The notes under the pieces are model-generated. The model had not been told where the DNA came from, did not search any database, and saw only the letters and a program-made list of their open reading frames with translations. A stretch of DNA of 64,000 bases, taken from assembly GCF_947241705.1 (NCBI RefSeq), contig NC_079259.1:744001-808000 (forward strand). The letters are read 5' to 3'. The position numbers were made by a program, and so were the translations under genes. Source of the stretch: Saccharomyces mikatae IFO 1815. Taxonomy: Eukaryota > Ascomycota > Saccharomycetes > Saccharomycetales > Saccharomycetaceae. Numbering within the stretch: the stretch's first letter is position 1; each line of letters opens with the position of its first letter. Below, in pieces: positions 9,865-20,301 of this stretch.

Positions 9865-10298
9865 GCGCTGTCCGTCTGTCTTCCTGCTCATACAAGATCT
9901 TACATATCCATTCACATACGCCTTTTGTATACTACAATATATGCATATCATAACATATCACATCATCTCGAATCCTGATGCCGTAGTAGCCGCAGTGTGC
10001 TCACTATTTTCTCTCTTTCTCTTCAGATTCAAAATCACCGGCAGCGGCCTCAGAATAGTCGCTTTTTCTTTTTTTCACACTTTTTTTTCTTTTTTCACAG
10101 TATGTCAAACACATATTGACTCATTTCCTCTGATGTAATACCAGCTCGAAATGTCAAAGAAAAATAGAAAAGCAGAGAAAAAATAAAAGAGCTGTAAGTA
10201 TTTAGTCATTGCGTTTTGAACACAGGATTAAATCTTGTCCTTCTTGCTTTTCTCTCAAACATATACGAAAGTTAAATAATAAGTAAAAGATTTTAAAG
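9865..10298. other. RPA14-HOM2 intergenic region with HOM2 promoter
   Basis: 434 bp between tandem genes. It contains a T-rich tract at about 10060-10100 (poly-dT, typical nucleosome-excluding sequence) immediately before a perfect Gcn4 site at 10117-10123. Nothing else is recognised. Confidence 0.65.
10117..10123 (+). promoter_or_regulatory. Gcn4 site TGACTCA upstream of HOM2
   Basis: A perfect TGACTCA palindrome-like Gcn4 site lies 176 bp before the HOM2 start codon. Gcn4 activates amino-acid biosynthesis genes under starvation, which fits HOM2. The adjacent poly-dT tract would keep it accessible. Confidence 0.8.
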
Positions 10299-11396
10299 AT
10301 GGCTGGTAAGAAGATTGCTGGTGTGTTAGGTGCTACTGGTTCTGTGGGTCAACGTTTCATCCTCTTGTTGGCTGATCACCCTCATTTCGAACTAAAAGTT
10401 CTTGGAGCTTCTTCTAGATCTGCCGGTAAAAAATACGTCGATGCAGTGAACTGGAAGCAAACTGATTTGCTGCCAGAGTCCGCTACCGATATCGTTGTTT
10501 CTGAATGTAAATCCGAATACTTCAAAGAGTGTGACATTGTATTCTCTGGATTGGATGCTGACTACGCTGGTGCCATCGAGAAGGAATTCATGGAGGCCGG
10601 TATCGCTATCGTATCCAATGCTAAGAATTACAGAAGGGAACAAGATGTGCCATTGATTGTTCCTGTTGTCAACCCTGAACATTTGGATATTGTTGCTCAA
10701 AAGCTAGAGACTGCCAAGGCTCAAGGAAAGTTAAGACCAGGGTTTATCATCTGTATTTCCAACTGTTCTACCGCAGGCTTGGTCGCGCCATTGAAACCTT
10801 TGGTCGAAAAATTCGGTCCTATTGATGCCTTGACCACCACTACTTTGCAAGCAATTTCAGGTGCGGGTTTCTCTCCAGGTGTGCCAGGTATTGATATCCT
10901 AGACAATATCATCCCATACATTGGTGGTGAAGAAGACAAGATGGAATGGGAAACCAAGAAAATTTTGGCTCCATTGTCAGAAGACAGGACTCATGTCAAA
11001 CTCTTGACTTCAGAAGAAATTAAAGTCTCTGCTCAATGTAATAGAGTTGCCGTCTCTGACGGTCACACCGAATGCATCTCTTTGAGATTCAAGAATAGAC
11101 CTGCTCCATCTGTCGAACAAGTCAAGACATGTCTAAAAGAATACGTTTGTGACGCTTACAAATTAGGTTGTCATTCTGCTCCAAAACAAACAATCCATGT
11201 TTTAGAACAACCTGATAGACCACAACCAAGGTTGGACAGAAACAGGGACAGTGGTTACGGTGTCTCTGTCGGTAGAATCAGAGAGGATCCATTGTTGGAC
11301 TTCAAAATGGTTGTTCTATCCCACAACACCATTATCGGTGCCGCCGGTTCTGGTGTTTTGATTGCCGAAATCTTACTTGCCAGAAACTTGATCTAA
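10299..11396 (+). CDS. HOM2: Hom2, aspartate-semialdehyde dehydrogenase
   Basis: 365 aa, the S. cerevisiae length. It reduces beta-aspartyl phosphate to aspartate semialdehyde with NADPH, the second step from aspartate to homoserine, threonine and methionine, in the cytosol. The NADP-binding glycine motif GATGSVG is at residues 11-17. The catalytic cysteine is C156 in 'ISNCSTAG', as in the fungal/archaeal branch of the family. The C-terminal 'SGVLIAEILLARNLI' helix closes the dimer fold. Codon use is strongly biased. A perfect Gcn4 site lies upstream. Confidence 0.98.
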   Translation: MAGKKIAGVLGATGSVGQRFILLLADHPHFELKVLGASSRSAGKKYVDAVNWKQTDLLPESATDIVVSECKSEYFKECDIVFSGLDADYAGAIEKEFMEAGIAIVSNAKNYRREQDVPLIVPVVNPEHLDIVAQKLETAKAQGKLRPGFIICISNCSTAGLVAPLKPLVEKFGPIDALTTTTLQAISGAGFSPGVPGIDILDNIIPYIGGEEDKMEWETKKILAPLSEDRTHVKLLTSEEIKVSAQCNRVAVSDGHTECISLRFKNRPAPSVEQVKTCLKEYVCDAYKLGCHSAPKQTIHVLEQPDRPQPRLDRNRDSGYGVSVGRIREDPLLDFKMVVLSHNTIIGAAGSGVLIAEILLARNLI

Positions 11397-11812
11397 GAAA
11401 AAGACTGCAAAGTTATAAGTCCTTCCTAATCTAACTTTTCTCTCCAACGAACAAAAAACAAGTAAATAATTATGTACGTATAATAGCTCGAAACTTAGGT
11501 TTCTATTATTAATTATTTGAGTTTTGGGTTTTGGGCATCAGTGATTCCATGCTTGTTAGCTTTTCTCTTTTTTCTTCATTTTCAAAGAGCATACCCAGCC
11601 TAACTTTATTGATTTTCTTACTCTACAAAGAAAGGTAATTTGCTGACCCAAGAAAAAAAGTTAAACAAAGTGTTTTACATCCGCATAATTCAACGGCAGA
11701 CAAAGAAAGGAAATAGGGAAAAAGCAGATAAATCTCAAGACTGGAATACACTCACCATATTTCTGTTGGCCATTTTCGTTTCCAGTAATACTCTTGGAAA
11801 GGTGATTCTCAA
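11397..11812. other. HOM2-SAC3 intergenic region
   Basis: 416 bp between tandem genes holding the HOM2 3' UTR and the SAC3 promoter. It is AT-rich with a repeated 'TTTTGGGTTTTGGG' stretch near 11522-11535. No gene or clear factor site was recognised. Confidence 0.5.
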
Positions 11813-14800
11813 ATGAACACAACATTTGGCTCGATAGTGCCTTCCACTAATTTTGATTTTTTTAATTTGCCCAGTAATAATGATAATACTAGTACAAATG
11901 CTGATGCTAGAAACAGTAATTTCTTTCTAAATAAAAATGGTGCAAACTCCTCGAGAAATGTGTTAAAGGTACACTCTGCTGCTCAAGCCAAACCTCAGCG
12001 ACAGTCACAAGATCCCTCACACTCATCCTCCCATACAGGAACAAAAGCCGACCAAAAGAAGAAGTATATGGTAGCAGATGAAAAAACTATTCAGATTGTC
12101 GGCCCCTTAGTTGCCTCTCCTGATATTTTGGGGTTCCAAAAGAGGTCACATAAACCAAGAGAGTTACCAAGGTTTTTGATTAATCAGGACCCTCAATTGG
12201 AGAAGAGAGAATTTGTACAAGATTCATGGGATAAAATCAATCAACAGAAAATGTTATCACTAGAAGAATCCATAGATGATCTCAATGAATTATATGAAAC
12301 GTTGAAAAAAATGAGAAATACAGAGCGTTCGATAATGGAAGAAAAGGGATTAGTAGATAAAGCTGACTCGGCAAAAGACCTTTACGATGCAATTGTTTTC
12401 CAGGGTACTTGTCTGGATATGTGTCCCATTTTTGAAAGATCAAGAAGAAATGTGGAATATACGGTCTATTCATATGAGAAAAATCAACCAAATGATAAAA
12501 AGGCTTCCAGAACCAAAGCACTAAAGGTCTTTGCAAGACCAGCGGCCGCTGCTGCTCCTCCATTACCATCTGATGTTAGGCCACCGCACATTTTAGTCAA
12601 AACACTGGATTATATTGTTGATAATTTATTGACAACTTTACCGGAGAGTGAAGGATTTTTGTGGGACAGGATGAGATCGATAAGGCAAGACTTTACTTAC
12701 CAAAATTATTCAGGACCTGAGGCAGTTGATTGTAATGAGCGTATTGTGAGAATACATCTTTTAATTCTCCATGTAATGGTAAAATCAAATGTGGAGTTTT
12801 CGCTTCAACAAGAATTAGAACAGTTGCATAAGTCCCTGATCACATTGTCAGAAATATATGACGATGTTCGCTCTTGCGGTGGAACATGTCCAAATGAAGC
12901 TGAATTTAGAGCCTATGCCCTTCTGAGTAAAATAAGAGATTCTCAGTACGATGAAAATATTCAAAGATTGCCACAGCATATATTTCAAGATAAATTAGTT
13001 CAAACGGCTCTGTGCTTTAGAAGGATTATCTCAAATTCAGCATATACTGAACGTGGGATTGTTAAAACTGAAAATTGTTTAAACTTTTATTCAAGATTTT
13101 TCCAGTTAATGCAGTCACCCAATTTGCCATTATTGATGGGATTTTTTTTGCAAATGCATCTTACAGAGGTCAGATTTTATGCGCTAAGAGCTCTATCACA
13201 CACTCTAAACAAACGACATAAACCAATTCCTTTTGTCTATTTGGAAAATATGTTACTCTTTAATAGTTGGCAAGAAATAACTGAATTCTGCAATTATTAT
13301 TCAATTGAAATCATAAACGGAGATTCTGCGGATTTAAAAACACTACAAAATTATTCTCATAAATTAGCAGAAACGCAACCTTTAAAAAAAACTTACTTAA
13401 ACTGCTTAGAAAGCAGATTACAAAAAACTACCTATAAGAGTTTGATCAATTATGGGAAAGACCATTTTGGCTCATTTTTTGATATAAAATCAAATTTGAA
13501 GAATGATATAAATTCTCCTTCCGTTACCCAATCCTGTCTAATGGGTGACGTTCTCAATGACCATAACGTAGTGAACCGAAACTCATCTTTTGAACCGCAA
13601 ATTAATATCCCTTCAAAGGCAATCAACATTCAACCCAAGGATCATCTTTTATCGAAACAATCTAAACAATCTACTGAAATATCTCAATTTAAGAGTTCAT
13701 CAACAAATGCTTCATCGACTCAGCAGGTACCGGCATATCTATCCGAACAGAAACATCAGTTTAAAAACATTGTAGATGGAGGGTTCAAATCTTTTTCTAA
13801 CGGATCATTACCGAATCCTGAAGTGCAAGCATCCGAACCTTTCAGGATACCAACTACCATTAATGATACAGATGACGAAAAATCAAAGAGTAAGAGTCTA
13901 GAACAAGACGATAAGTGGAGCAAAGAAAAACAAAGAATTGAAAAAGAGGAAATTTTGTTGAAAAAGAAACAGGAAAATGAGAACAAAAAGGAAATCACAG
14001 AACAAATAGCAAATGAGTTAATAAGGAAAGTAGTAAACAGCAACGTCACTAATATTGTTAAGGATGAAATCTCAGAGGTTAATCATAGAAAGAAGCTTAT
14101 TGAAACGATGACTCAGGAACTGTATAATGCCTTTGTACATGAAAAACTGTATCTCATATACATGAATACTCGTGCTGAATTGAAAAGGAACTTTACCTTA
14201 AGAAAACAGTTCTTCAAGAAGTGGAAAGCATCTTATTATCTGGCCAGGAAGAACAGAGCAATAGAAGAAAAAAAGAGGAAAGAAATCGAACTTGTCAGCC
14301 ATCAACTAGGAGTACCGGGCTTCAAAAAACATACCTGTTCATTGAAAACCCCATATAAAAGTAACGCGAATTCATCATTTATACTATCATCTTCGGATAA
14401 AAATATAATATTATCGCCCGTAAATGATGAAATCAACAAGTTTGCAACACATTTGACGCAAACCTCGAAACTGTGGGAACCATTGGATATGATATCAATT
14501 TATTATGATAAGCTTACGGAAAAATTTCCTGCGAACGTTCTTACACCAGCAAATATTAACATTTATGCCAAAGATTGGACATCTCTTTCAAATCGTTGGA
14601 TCTTGAGTAAATTTGACTTACAGACTATGCAGGATTCAAAAAAATTCAGTAATACTGTCATTTCTAGCAGAATAAGCTGTATTGATGACGATTATGAGCC
14701 AGCTGATTTTAGTGATTTGCAATTATTGATCTTTAATACAGGAGTTACAAATCCAGATATATTTGATTTAGAGATGAAACTAAAAGATGACGGCGAAGAG

Positions 14801-15724
14801 CTGATTAAGCTAATTACAGGTGTTTCGCTAAATACAAATATATGCTTTTGCCTTCTAATTATTTATTGGGAATCTGCAGAGAATACACTATCAGAAAGCA
14901 CAATCAAACAGTCTCTAAAGCTGAACAGAATATCCAAAAACTATAATAGTGTCATCGAACGTATTGATTTAATGAACCTCACAGAGGAATACCCTCATAA
15001 GTGTTTAGAAGATAAATTATTCGAAATATCACAATCTTATCTATTCAAATTGACTGAAAGGGGAAAATATAACAAAACACTTCGTCAGAAAAGGTCATTA
15101 GCTGGTATACACTCACGTAGCACCCAATTACAGACTACAAAGGACATTGACAAAAAAATGAAAAATATGTTGGAAAAAGAAAAGAAAAAGTACCAACATC
15201 AAATTGGTGAAAGGAACACCTACCTGCATCTAGAATCACATATAGCCGCTTCACCAAAAGTCAAGAAAAGAAAGCTGCCGATACTTTTATCATCTTCCCA
15301 TTCAAGCCAATTCAAAACGCCCCTAGCATCTAGACTAAATACATCTGGTACGTCTACATCACCACCACTACCATCTCATTTGGCAATGAAATTCAGGAAC
15401 AATTCAAGGGTTACTAGTTTACATACTGTTCTCCCCGTCAGCACACCAAGTCACAGTAACAATTTGCCAGCTACAAGTTTAAATGGCAATAGCAGCACAG
15501 ATATACAACCCCAACAACCGACTGAAAATCAAAGGAGCATGGCCGAGAGTTCGAATAATGCTTTTGAAAGAGTTCCGGAAAGCCAGGACATATACAAAAC
15601 ACCAATTAACGCTGTCACTCCAGTGTTAGATAGCACCGATCAAGATAAGAGGGATATTCCTGATAGTATATTAGAACTTAAGACTCTGATCAATTCTGTC
15701 AGAAAAAAAGTAAGTAACGATTAG
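11813..15724 (+). CDS. SAC3: Sac3, TREX-2 mRNA-export scaffold
   Basis: 1303 aa (1301 in S. cerevisiae as remembered). Sac3 is the scaffold of TREX-2 (Sac3-Thp1-Sem1-Sus1-Cdc31), which links transcription to mRNA export at the nuclear pore. The N-terminal ~200 residues are Asn-rich. The Sac3/GANP domain begins with '[16 protein letters not shown]' near residue 197 and runs as a PCI fold to about residue 570, where Thp1 and Sem1 bind. A Ser/Gln linker and a charged coil follow. The long helix at about residues 755-815 ('[15 protein letters not shown]', '[16 protein letters not shown]') is the CID region that binds Sus1 and Cdc31. The C-terminal third is less conserved. No introns are suspected. 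Confidence 0.97.
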   Translation: MNTTFGSIVPSTNFDFFNLPSNNDNTSTNADARNSNFFLNKNGANSSRNVLKVHSAAQAKPQRQSQDPSHSSSHTGTKADQKKKYMVADEKTIQIVGPLVASPDILGFQKRSHKPRELPRFLINQDPQLEKREFVQDSWDKINQQKMLSLEESIDDLNELYETLKKMRNTERSIMEEKGLVDKADSAKDLYDAIVFQGTCLDMCPIFERSRRNVEYTVYSYEKNQPNDKKASRTKALKVFARPAAAAAPPLPSDVRPPHILVKTLDYIVDNLLTTLPESEGFLWDRMRSIRQDFTYQNYSGPEAVDCNERIVRIHLLILHVMVKSNVEFSLQQELEQLHKSLITLSEIYDDVRSCGGTCPNEAEFRAYALLSKIRDSQYDENIQRLPQHIFQDKLVQTALCFRRIISNSAYTERGIVKTENCLNFYSRFFQLMQSPNLPLLMGFFLQMHLTEVRFYALRALSHTLNKRHKPIPFVYLENMLLFNSWQEITEFCNYYSIEIINGDSADLKTLQNYSHKLAETQPLKKTYLNCLESRLQKTTYKSLINYGKDHFGSFFDIKSNLKNDINSPSVTQSCLMGDVLNDHNVVNRNSSFEPQINIPSKAINIQPKDHLLSKQSKQSTEISQFKSSSTNASSTQQVPAYLSEQKHQFKNIVDGGFKSFSNGSLPNPEVQASEPFRIPTTINDTDDEKSKSKSLEQDDKWSKEKQRIEKEEILLKKKQENENKKEITEQIANELIRKVVNSNVTNIVKDEISEVNHRKKLIETMTQELYNAFVHEKLYLIYMNTRAELKRNFTLRKQFFKKWKASYYLARKNRAIEEKKRKEIELVSHQLGVPGFKKHTCSLKTPYKSNANSSFILSSSDKNIILSPVNDEINKFATHLTQTSKLWEPLDMISIYYDKLTEKFPANVLTPANINIYAKDWTSLSNRWILSKFDLQTMQDSKKFSNTVISSRISCIDDDYEPADFSDLQLLIFNTGVTNPDIFDLEMKLKDDGEELIKLITGVSLNTNICFCLLIIYWESAENTLSESTIKQSLKLNRISKNYNSVIERIDLMNLTEEYPHKCLEDKLFEISQSYLFKLTERGKYNKTLRQKRSLAGIHSRSTQLQTTKDIDKKMKNMLEKEKKKYQHQIGERNTYLHLESHIAASPKVKKRKLPILLSSSHSSQFKTPLASRLNTSGTSTSPPLPSHLAMKFRNNSRVTSLHTVLPVSTPSHSNNLPATSLNGNSSTDIQPQQPTENQRSMAESSNNAFERVPESQDIYKTPINAVTPVLDSTDQDKRDIPDSILELKTLINSVRKKVSND

Positions 15725-16115
15725 AACATTTGTAATATATAAAAAAGAAAATATGCATTTTTAATACAAGATCATGAAAAAATGCCTTAAAATATACATA
15801 TTTCGTCTTATAGCTATTGTGCAATAATTTTTCGCTAAACTTCTGCGGCGGAAGGAAAACCCAATGGTTGTTCAAAAAAGTGAAGCCAAAACTCAAGTAC
15901 AAAGTTTCAAGCAAAAGATAATCTACAGAGCTTTTGTATACAAAACAAGGCAGAAAGTATTCCGATATATTCACTTCACATATGCACTGTTTACTATAAC
16001 TGTATTATCGTTAATAACTATTAGGAGCATCTTTAGGAAGAAAAAGACATCAAGCGTGTGATAAGAAGCCCCAAATTGGAAAATTTCTTCGAAAAGAGGG
16101 ACCTTCTTAAGGAAT
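15725..16115. other. SAC3-SSY1 intergenic region
   Basis: 391 bp between tandem genes. Half of it is occupied by a small open frame with a predicted membrane segment (15864-16061), described separately. Otherwise it is AT-rich 3' UTR and promoter sequence. Confidence 0.5.
15864..16061 (+). CDS. Possible small single-span membrane protein (65 aa)
   Basis: An ATG-initiated frame of 65 codons lies wholly between SAC3 and SSY1, in the same direction. The N-terminal 37 residues are strongly basic with many Lys, Arg and Gln. A hydrophobic stretch follows ('YALFTITVLSLITIRSIF', residues about 40-57), then the basic tail 'RKKKTSSV'. This looks like a small single-pass or tail-anchored protein, perhaps mitochondrial or ER. 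Its start context is weak (C at -3). I do not recall a named S. cerevisiae gene here. It may be a chance frame in AT-rich DNA; conservation across species would decide. Confidence 0.35.
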   Translation: MVVQKSEAKTQVQSFKQKIIYRAFVYKTRQKVFRYIHFTYALFTITVLSLITIRSIFRKKKTSSV

Positions 16116-18674
16116 ATGGTTTCAACCGACCAAGTTTACGACCTATTTCCAGATAAACATAACATTCAGTTCACTGATTCTCATTCACGGGAAGAAGATG
16201 ATTCGACTAGCATTACTAAAAATGTTAGGAACCGAACTATAAGTTTATCAGGCAGCGTAGACACAGGTATCCTGAAGAGCATTATTGAAGAACAAGGCTG
16301 GAATGATGCAGAATTTTATAGAAGTTCAATACAGAATCAACGTTTTTTTTTGACGGATAAATACGCAAAAAAGAAACATTTGACTATAGAAGACATGATT
16401 ACTTCTGAAGAGGAACAAATATACCAAGAACCTATTCAAGATTTCCAAACTTATAATAAACGTGTTCAAAGAGAATACGAACTTAGAGAAAGAATGGAGC
16501 AGTTCTTTCTTCAAAACACGAAGAATAATTTACACATTTTAAACGAGGATTCATTGAATCAACAATATTCACCGCTAGGGCCCACCAATTATGCACTGCC
16601 CCTCGATAGATACTCTAGAATGAAGCACTTAACTTCAACCTTTTTGAAAAGGAATCTCGGTTTTTCCGAAGGACTAAAAAGAAGAGGTGATTATAACTTT
16701 AATACTGCTGGCCAAACCAAAAGCAATAGTTCCATATCGAGCTTCTGTACGGATGTAATTGATAATGCAAGCTACAGAAATATTGCTATAGACGAAAATA
16801 TCGATATGTTACATAAGGAGCATGCCATTGACAAACTAAATGAACAAGGTATATCAGGTGGTGAATCCGCCGTAGAAGGTGGTTCATTACTGCATGTCAT
16901 TAAAAAGGTATTCAATAGGTCCCGAGCTACCAGGAAATACCATATTCAACGAAAGTTAAAAGTGAGGCATATCCAAATGCTTTCTATAGGGGCCTGCTTT
17001 AGCGTCGGGTTGTTTCTGACCTCAGGGAAAGCTTTTTCTATTGCTGGACCCTTCGGTACATTACTCGGGTTTGGACTTACAGGTAGTATCATTTTAGCGA
17101 CAATGTTGTCGTTTACAGAACTATCTACGCTTATTCCTGTATCTTCCGGATTCTCCGGATTGGCTTCTAGATTTGTAGAAGATGCTTTTGGGTTTGCATT
17201 GGGTTGGACGTATTGGATTTCCTATATGCTTGCTCTTCCTGCTCAGGTTTCTTCGAGTACATTTTATCTCAGCTATTATAGCAATATCAATATATCAAAG
17301 GGGGTAACAGCCGGGTTTATTACGCTGTTTTCGGCATTCAGCATCGTTGTAAATTTATTAGATGTCAGCTTAATGGGTGAAGTTGTTTATGTTGCTGGTA
17401 TTAGCAAGGTGGTGATTGCCATTTTGATGGTTTTTACAATGGTGATCTTGAATGCCGGGCATGGAAATGATATTCACGAAGAAGTTGGTTTTAGATATTG
17501 GGATAGCTCTAAATCTGTTCGAAACTTAACTTACGGACTATATCGCCCAACATTTGATCTGGCAGATGCTGGAGAAGGAAGCAGAAAAGGTATTTCTGGT
17601 TCAAAAGGTCGATTTTTAGCAACGGCATCAGTGATGCTTATTTCAACTTTTGCATTCAGCGGTGTCGAAATGACCTTTTTAGCCAGCGGGGAAGCTATAA
17701 ATCCAAGGAAAACGATCCCTTCTGCTACAAAGAGGACATTTTCCATTGTATTGATATGTTACGTTTTTTTGATTTTTTCAGTCGGCATCAATATATACAG
17801 TGGTGATCCAAGGCTACTATCATATTTTCCTGGTATTTCCGAAAAGAGGTATGAAGCTATTATAAAGGGAGTTGGAATGGACTGGCGGCTCAGAACTAAC
17901 TGTCGCGGTGGTATTGATTATAGACAGATTTCAGTTGGAACAGGTTATTCTAGTCCTTGGGTAGTCGCACTGCAAAATTTCGGGTTATGTACGTTTGCAT
18001 CCGCTTTCAATGCTATATTGATTTTTTTCACTGCTACGGCGGGAATAACGTCATTATTTAGTTGTTCAAGAACACTATACGCCATGTCCGTACAGCGAAA
18101 AGCACCACCAGTTTTCGAGATTTGCAGCAAGAGAGGTGTACCTTATGTATCAGTGATATTCTCTTCATTATCCTCGGTTATTGCTTATATTGCAGTTGAT
18201 CAAACTGCAATTGAAAACTTCGACGTCTTGGCTAATGTCTCTAGCGCTAGTACATCTATTATTTGGATGGGATTGAATCTCTCCTTTCTACGATTCTATT
18301 ACGCTTTAAAACAGAGGAAAGACATCATATCCAGAAATGATTCATCATATCCTTATAAGTCTCCACTTCAACCTTATTTAGCCATTTATGGACTAATTGG
18401 CTGTTCATTGTTTGTTATTTTCATGGGCTATCCTAACTTTATACATCATTTTTGGAGTACTAAGGCTTTTTTCTCAGCTTATGGTGGGCTGATGTTTTTC
18501 TTCGTCAGCTATACATCTTACAAGATTTTTGGAACGTCAAAGATTCAAAGGCTAGATCAATTGGATATGGATAGTGGAAGGAGAGAAATGGACAGAACTG
18601 ATTGGACTGAAAATAGCCAATATTTGGGAACGTATAAGGAACGAGCCAAAAAGCTAGTCACATGGCTAATCTAA
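16116..18674 (+). CDS. SSY1: Ssy1, plasma-membrane amino-acid sensor
   Basis: 852 aa, the S. cerevisiae length. Ssy1 is a non-transporting member of the amino-acid permease (APC/YAT) family. With Ptr3 and Ssy5 it forms the SPS sensor that triggers cleavage of Stp1/Stp2 when external amino acids are present. The N-terminal cytosolic extension of about 285 residues is the family hallmark of the sensor. The membrane core begins near residue 287 ('HIQMLSIGACFSVGLFLTSG', TM1 with the permease-type Gly-rich break) and about 12 hydrophobic segments follow to about residue 805. A long hydrophilic external loop is visible at about residues 560-600. It does not look like a transporter paralog because of the extension and synteny. 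Confidence 0.97.
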   Translation: MVSTDQVYDLFPDKHNIQFTDSHSREEDDSTSITKNVRNRTISLSGSVDTGILKSIIEEQGWNDAEFYRSSIQNQRFFLTDKYAKKKHLTIEDMITSEEEQIYQEPIQDFQTYNKRVQREYELRERMEQFFLQNTKNNLHILNEDSLNQQYSPLGPTNYALPLDRYSRMKHLTSTFLKRNLGFSEGLKRRGDYNFNTAGQTKSNSSISSFCTDVIDNASYRNIAIDENIDMLHKEHAIDKLNEQGISGGESAVEGGSLLHVIKKVFNRSRATRKYHIQRKLKVRHIQMLSIGACFSVGLFLTSGKAFSIAGPFGTLLGFGLTGSIILATMLSFTELSTLIPVSSGFSGLASRFVEDAFGFALGWTYWISYMLALPAQVSSSTFYLSYYSNINISKGVTAGFITLFSAFSIVVNLLDVSLMGEVVYVAGISKVVIAILMVFTMVILNAGHGNDIHEEVGFRYWDSSKSVRNLTYGLYRPTFDLADAGEGSRKGISGSKGRFLATASVMLISTFAFSGVEMTFLASGEAINPRKTIPSATKRTFSIVLICYVFLIFSVGINIYSGDPRLLSYFPGISEKRYEAIIKGVGMDWRLRTNCRGGIDYRQISVGTGYSSPWVVALQNFGLCTFASAFNAILIFFTATAGITSLFSCSRTLYAMSVQRKAPPVFEICSKRGVPYVSVIFSSLSSVIAYIAVDQTAIENFDVLANVSSASTSIIWMGLNLSFLRFYYALKQRKDIISRNDSSYPYKSPLQPYLAIYGLIGCSLFVIFMGYPNFIHHFWSTKAFFSAYGGLMFFFVSYTSYKIFGTSKIQRLDQLDMDSGRREMDRTDWTENSQYLGTYKERAKKLVTWLI

Positions 18675-18741
18675 GAATATAACTATTAATTAGTTTTATA
18701 ACGGGGTTTAGTATTAACAGTCTTTACGTAGTATAAATGCG

Positions 18742-18748
18742 CGGGTAA
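18742..18748 (+). promoter_or_regulatory. Reb1 site (CGGGTAA) upstream of ACL4
   Basis: CGGGTAA, complement of the Reb1 core, about 170 bp before the ACL4 start and about 25 bp before the RRPE element. Motif-based. Confidence 0.5.
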
Positions 18749-18769
18749 CCAGGTAGCTTTTTCTTTTTT

Positions 18770-18804
18770 TGAAAAATTTAGGAAAAAAAATTTCGATGAG
18801 ATGA
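18770..18804 (+). promoter_or_regulatory. RRPE and PAC elements before ACL4
   Basis: A full RRPE, TGAAAAATTT, is at 18770-18779. A PAC-like CGATGAGATGA follows at 18794-18804, 14 bp further on. This order and spacing is the known signature of ribosome-biogenesis genes, bound by Stb3 (RRPE) and Dot6/Tod6 (PAC). It fits Acl4, a ribosomal-protein chaperone. Confidence 0.8.
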
Positions 18805-18915
18805 CCTTGGTAATAACTAGTTAACTATGTATAGTAGTGTTAGAAATTCAAACGAAAATAGAAGGCCAAATCTGAAAAGTATTTTAAAGTAAGGTTTCAA
18901 ATAAAGACAGTAAGA

Positions 18916-20079
18916 ATGAGTGACCTAGAAGTTTCGATTAAACAAGCTAAAGAAGCTTTGGATGAAAATAATGCCAAAAAGGCACTCAAAATATTGAAAC
19001 CGTTTAAAAGTTCATTAAAAAAGGAAAATGCAGACAATGTGATATTGAACGAAGTGTTTGCAGATGCCTATCTGGACAATGGTCAAGTAGAAAAAGCCTA
19101 TCCTATTCTAGCGCGTGCTTGTGAACTAGATCCTGAGGGACAAGTTGGCGGACCGAACAAATTCTTCACTATGGGCCAAATTATAGGTGGACAGGATGGT
19201 GTGTCGATAATAACTCGTGGAATTATGAATATCTCCAATATAGGTGGTGAAAATTTAACTAACGACCAAGTTGAGAAAATTGTTGGTGGGCTGCTTTCTA
19301 TGATTGAAATTTGGATGACTGATTTATGTATGGAACCAAATGCAGAAAAGCAGTGCGAGGAGTTAATACAGAAAGCCATGGAACTCACAGAAGGAAAATC
19401 TCCTGAAACATGGTCTACTTTGGGTTCTATTAAAATATCCCAACAAAAATTTGGTGAAGCCTATGAAGCATTCTCTCAAGCTTGGAATTTCTTTGACTTG
19501 AAGAAGCAAGAAATTGGTAACGATATAAATGATAACAGCGGCACGTCACAAAGAACTAGTTTGCAATCAGAATATGTAGATCTTTTGCAATCTCTCTTAT
19601 CTTTAGCAAAGATGTGCCTTGAAGTGGGCGCCTATGAGGTCGCGTTGAAGGTTATTGCTGCAGTAAGAGATATTGATGAAGATAACACAGAGGGGTATTA
19701 TCTAGAAGGATTTACTTACTACCTAATGAGTAAGTTAGAAATCTTCAAGCTGAACCATCCTGAAGTAAATTTGCATCCTGAAAACATATACGAATTTAAT
19801 CAGGTCATTCAAGAAGTTCCATTGGATTTATCCCATGAACCAATTGCCCAATTTATCTATGATTCCAGATTAGCATTAAGTTTCGCACTACAAACGGGTA
19901 CCAATGCTGATAGCAAAGATGAAATTGTGCAAGAATTATTGGGTGGTGCAAACATTCTACTCCAAGAAATTGGTGGTCCGCTGGATCCAAGCGAACTGTC
20001 ACGGATTAGGAAAGGAGAAATAGTGAATGAAAACGAGGATTTTGAAGAATTAGATATAGAGGACGAATATTCTGATTAA
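18916..20079 (+). CDS. ACL4: Acl4, dedicated chaperone of ribosomal protein Rpl4
   Basis: 387 aa, the S. cerevisiae length. Acl4 captures newly made Rpl4 (uL4) co-translationally and brings it to the nucleolar pre-60S particle. The sequence is helical with TPR-like repeats: '[20 protein letters not shown]' near residues 12-31, '[22 protein letters not shown]' type repeat near 51-72 (key words DNGQVEKAY), and '[20 protein letters not shown]' near residues 165-184. The tail is acidic ([15 protein letters not shown]), as expected for a chaperone of a basic protein. The promoter contains RRPE, PAC and Reb1 sites. Confidence 0.95.
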   Translation: MSDLEVSIKQAKEALDENNAKKALKILKPFKSSLKKENADNVILNEVFADAYLDNGQVEKAYPILARACELDPEGQVGGPNKFFTMGQIIGGQDGVSIITRGIMNISNIGGENLTNDQVEKIVGGLLSMIEIWMTDLCMEPNAEKQCEELIQKAMELTEGKSPETWSTLGSIKISQQKFGEAYEAFSQAWNFFDLKKQEIGNDINDNSGTSQRTSLQSEYVDLLQSLLSLAKMCLEVGAYEVALKVIAAVRDIDEDNTEGYYLEGFTYYLMSKLEIFKLNHPEVNLHPENIYEFNQVIQEVPLDLSHEPIAQFIYDSRLALSFALQTGTNADSKDEIVQELLGGANILLQEIGGPLDPSELSRIRKGEIVNENEDFEELDIEDEYSD

Positions 20080-20118
20080 TAGTTGTCTAATTTAACATAT
20101 GCATAAGTACATACAGCG

Positions 20119-20145
20119 ATATATATATATATATATATATATATA
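20119..20145. repeat. AT dinucleotide microsatellite
   Basis: About 13 uninterrupted AT repeats in the 222-bp gap between the converging ACL4 and NBP2 genes. On either strand it gives a UAUAUA run, the yeast efficiency element for 3'-end formation. Confidence 0.85.
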
Positions 20146-20301
20146 CGTTTATATCCGTAAAGAATAGAAATTATGACATAGAACAGGTGAAAGAAAATGA
20201 AAGGAACTCTACTATGCATAGAGCCAAATGGTCTCTTTATCTGTTGTAGGTTGAATATTTTCACTGGCATAACCAGTTGAAGGTTATACTCAGTTTGATA
20301 C

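Noticed and set aside
9818-10138. 106-codon plus frame overlapping the RPA14 end and reaching toward HOM2
   Set aside because: It overlaps RPA14 in another frame and its tail is made of poly-T derived Phe/Ser. It resembles the dubious YDR157W and covers the Gcn4 site of HOM2.
15699-15974. 91-codon minus frame antisense to the end of SAC3 and the small ORF
   Set aside because: It overlaps the SAC3 end and has a Phe/Tyr/Leu composition typical of antisense AT-rich sequence. The plus-strand small ORF is the more plausible of the two.
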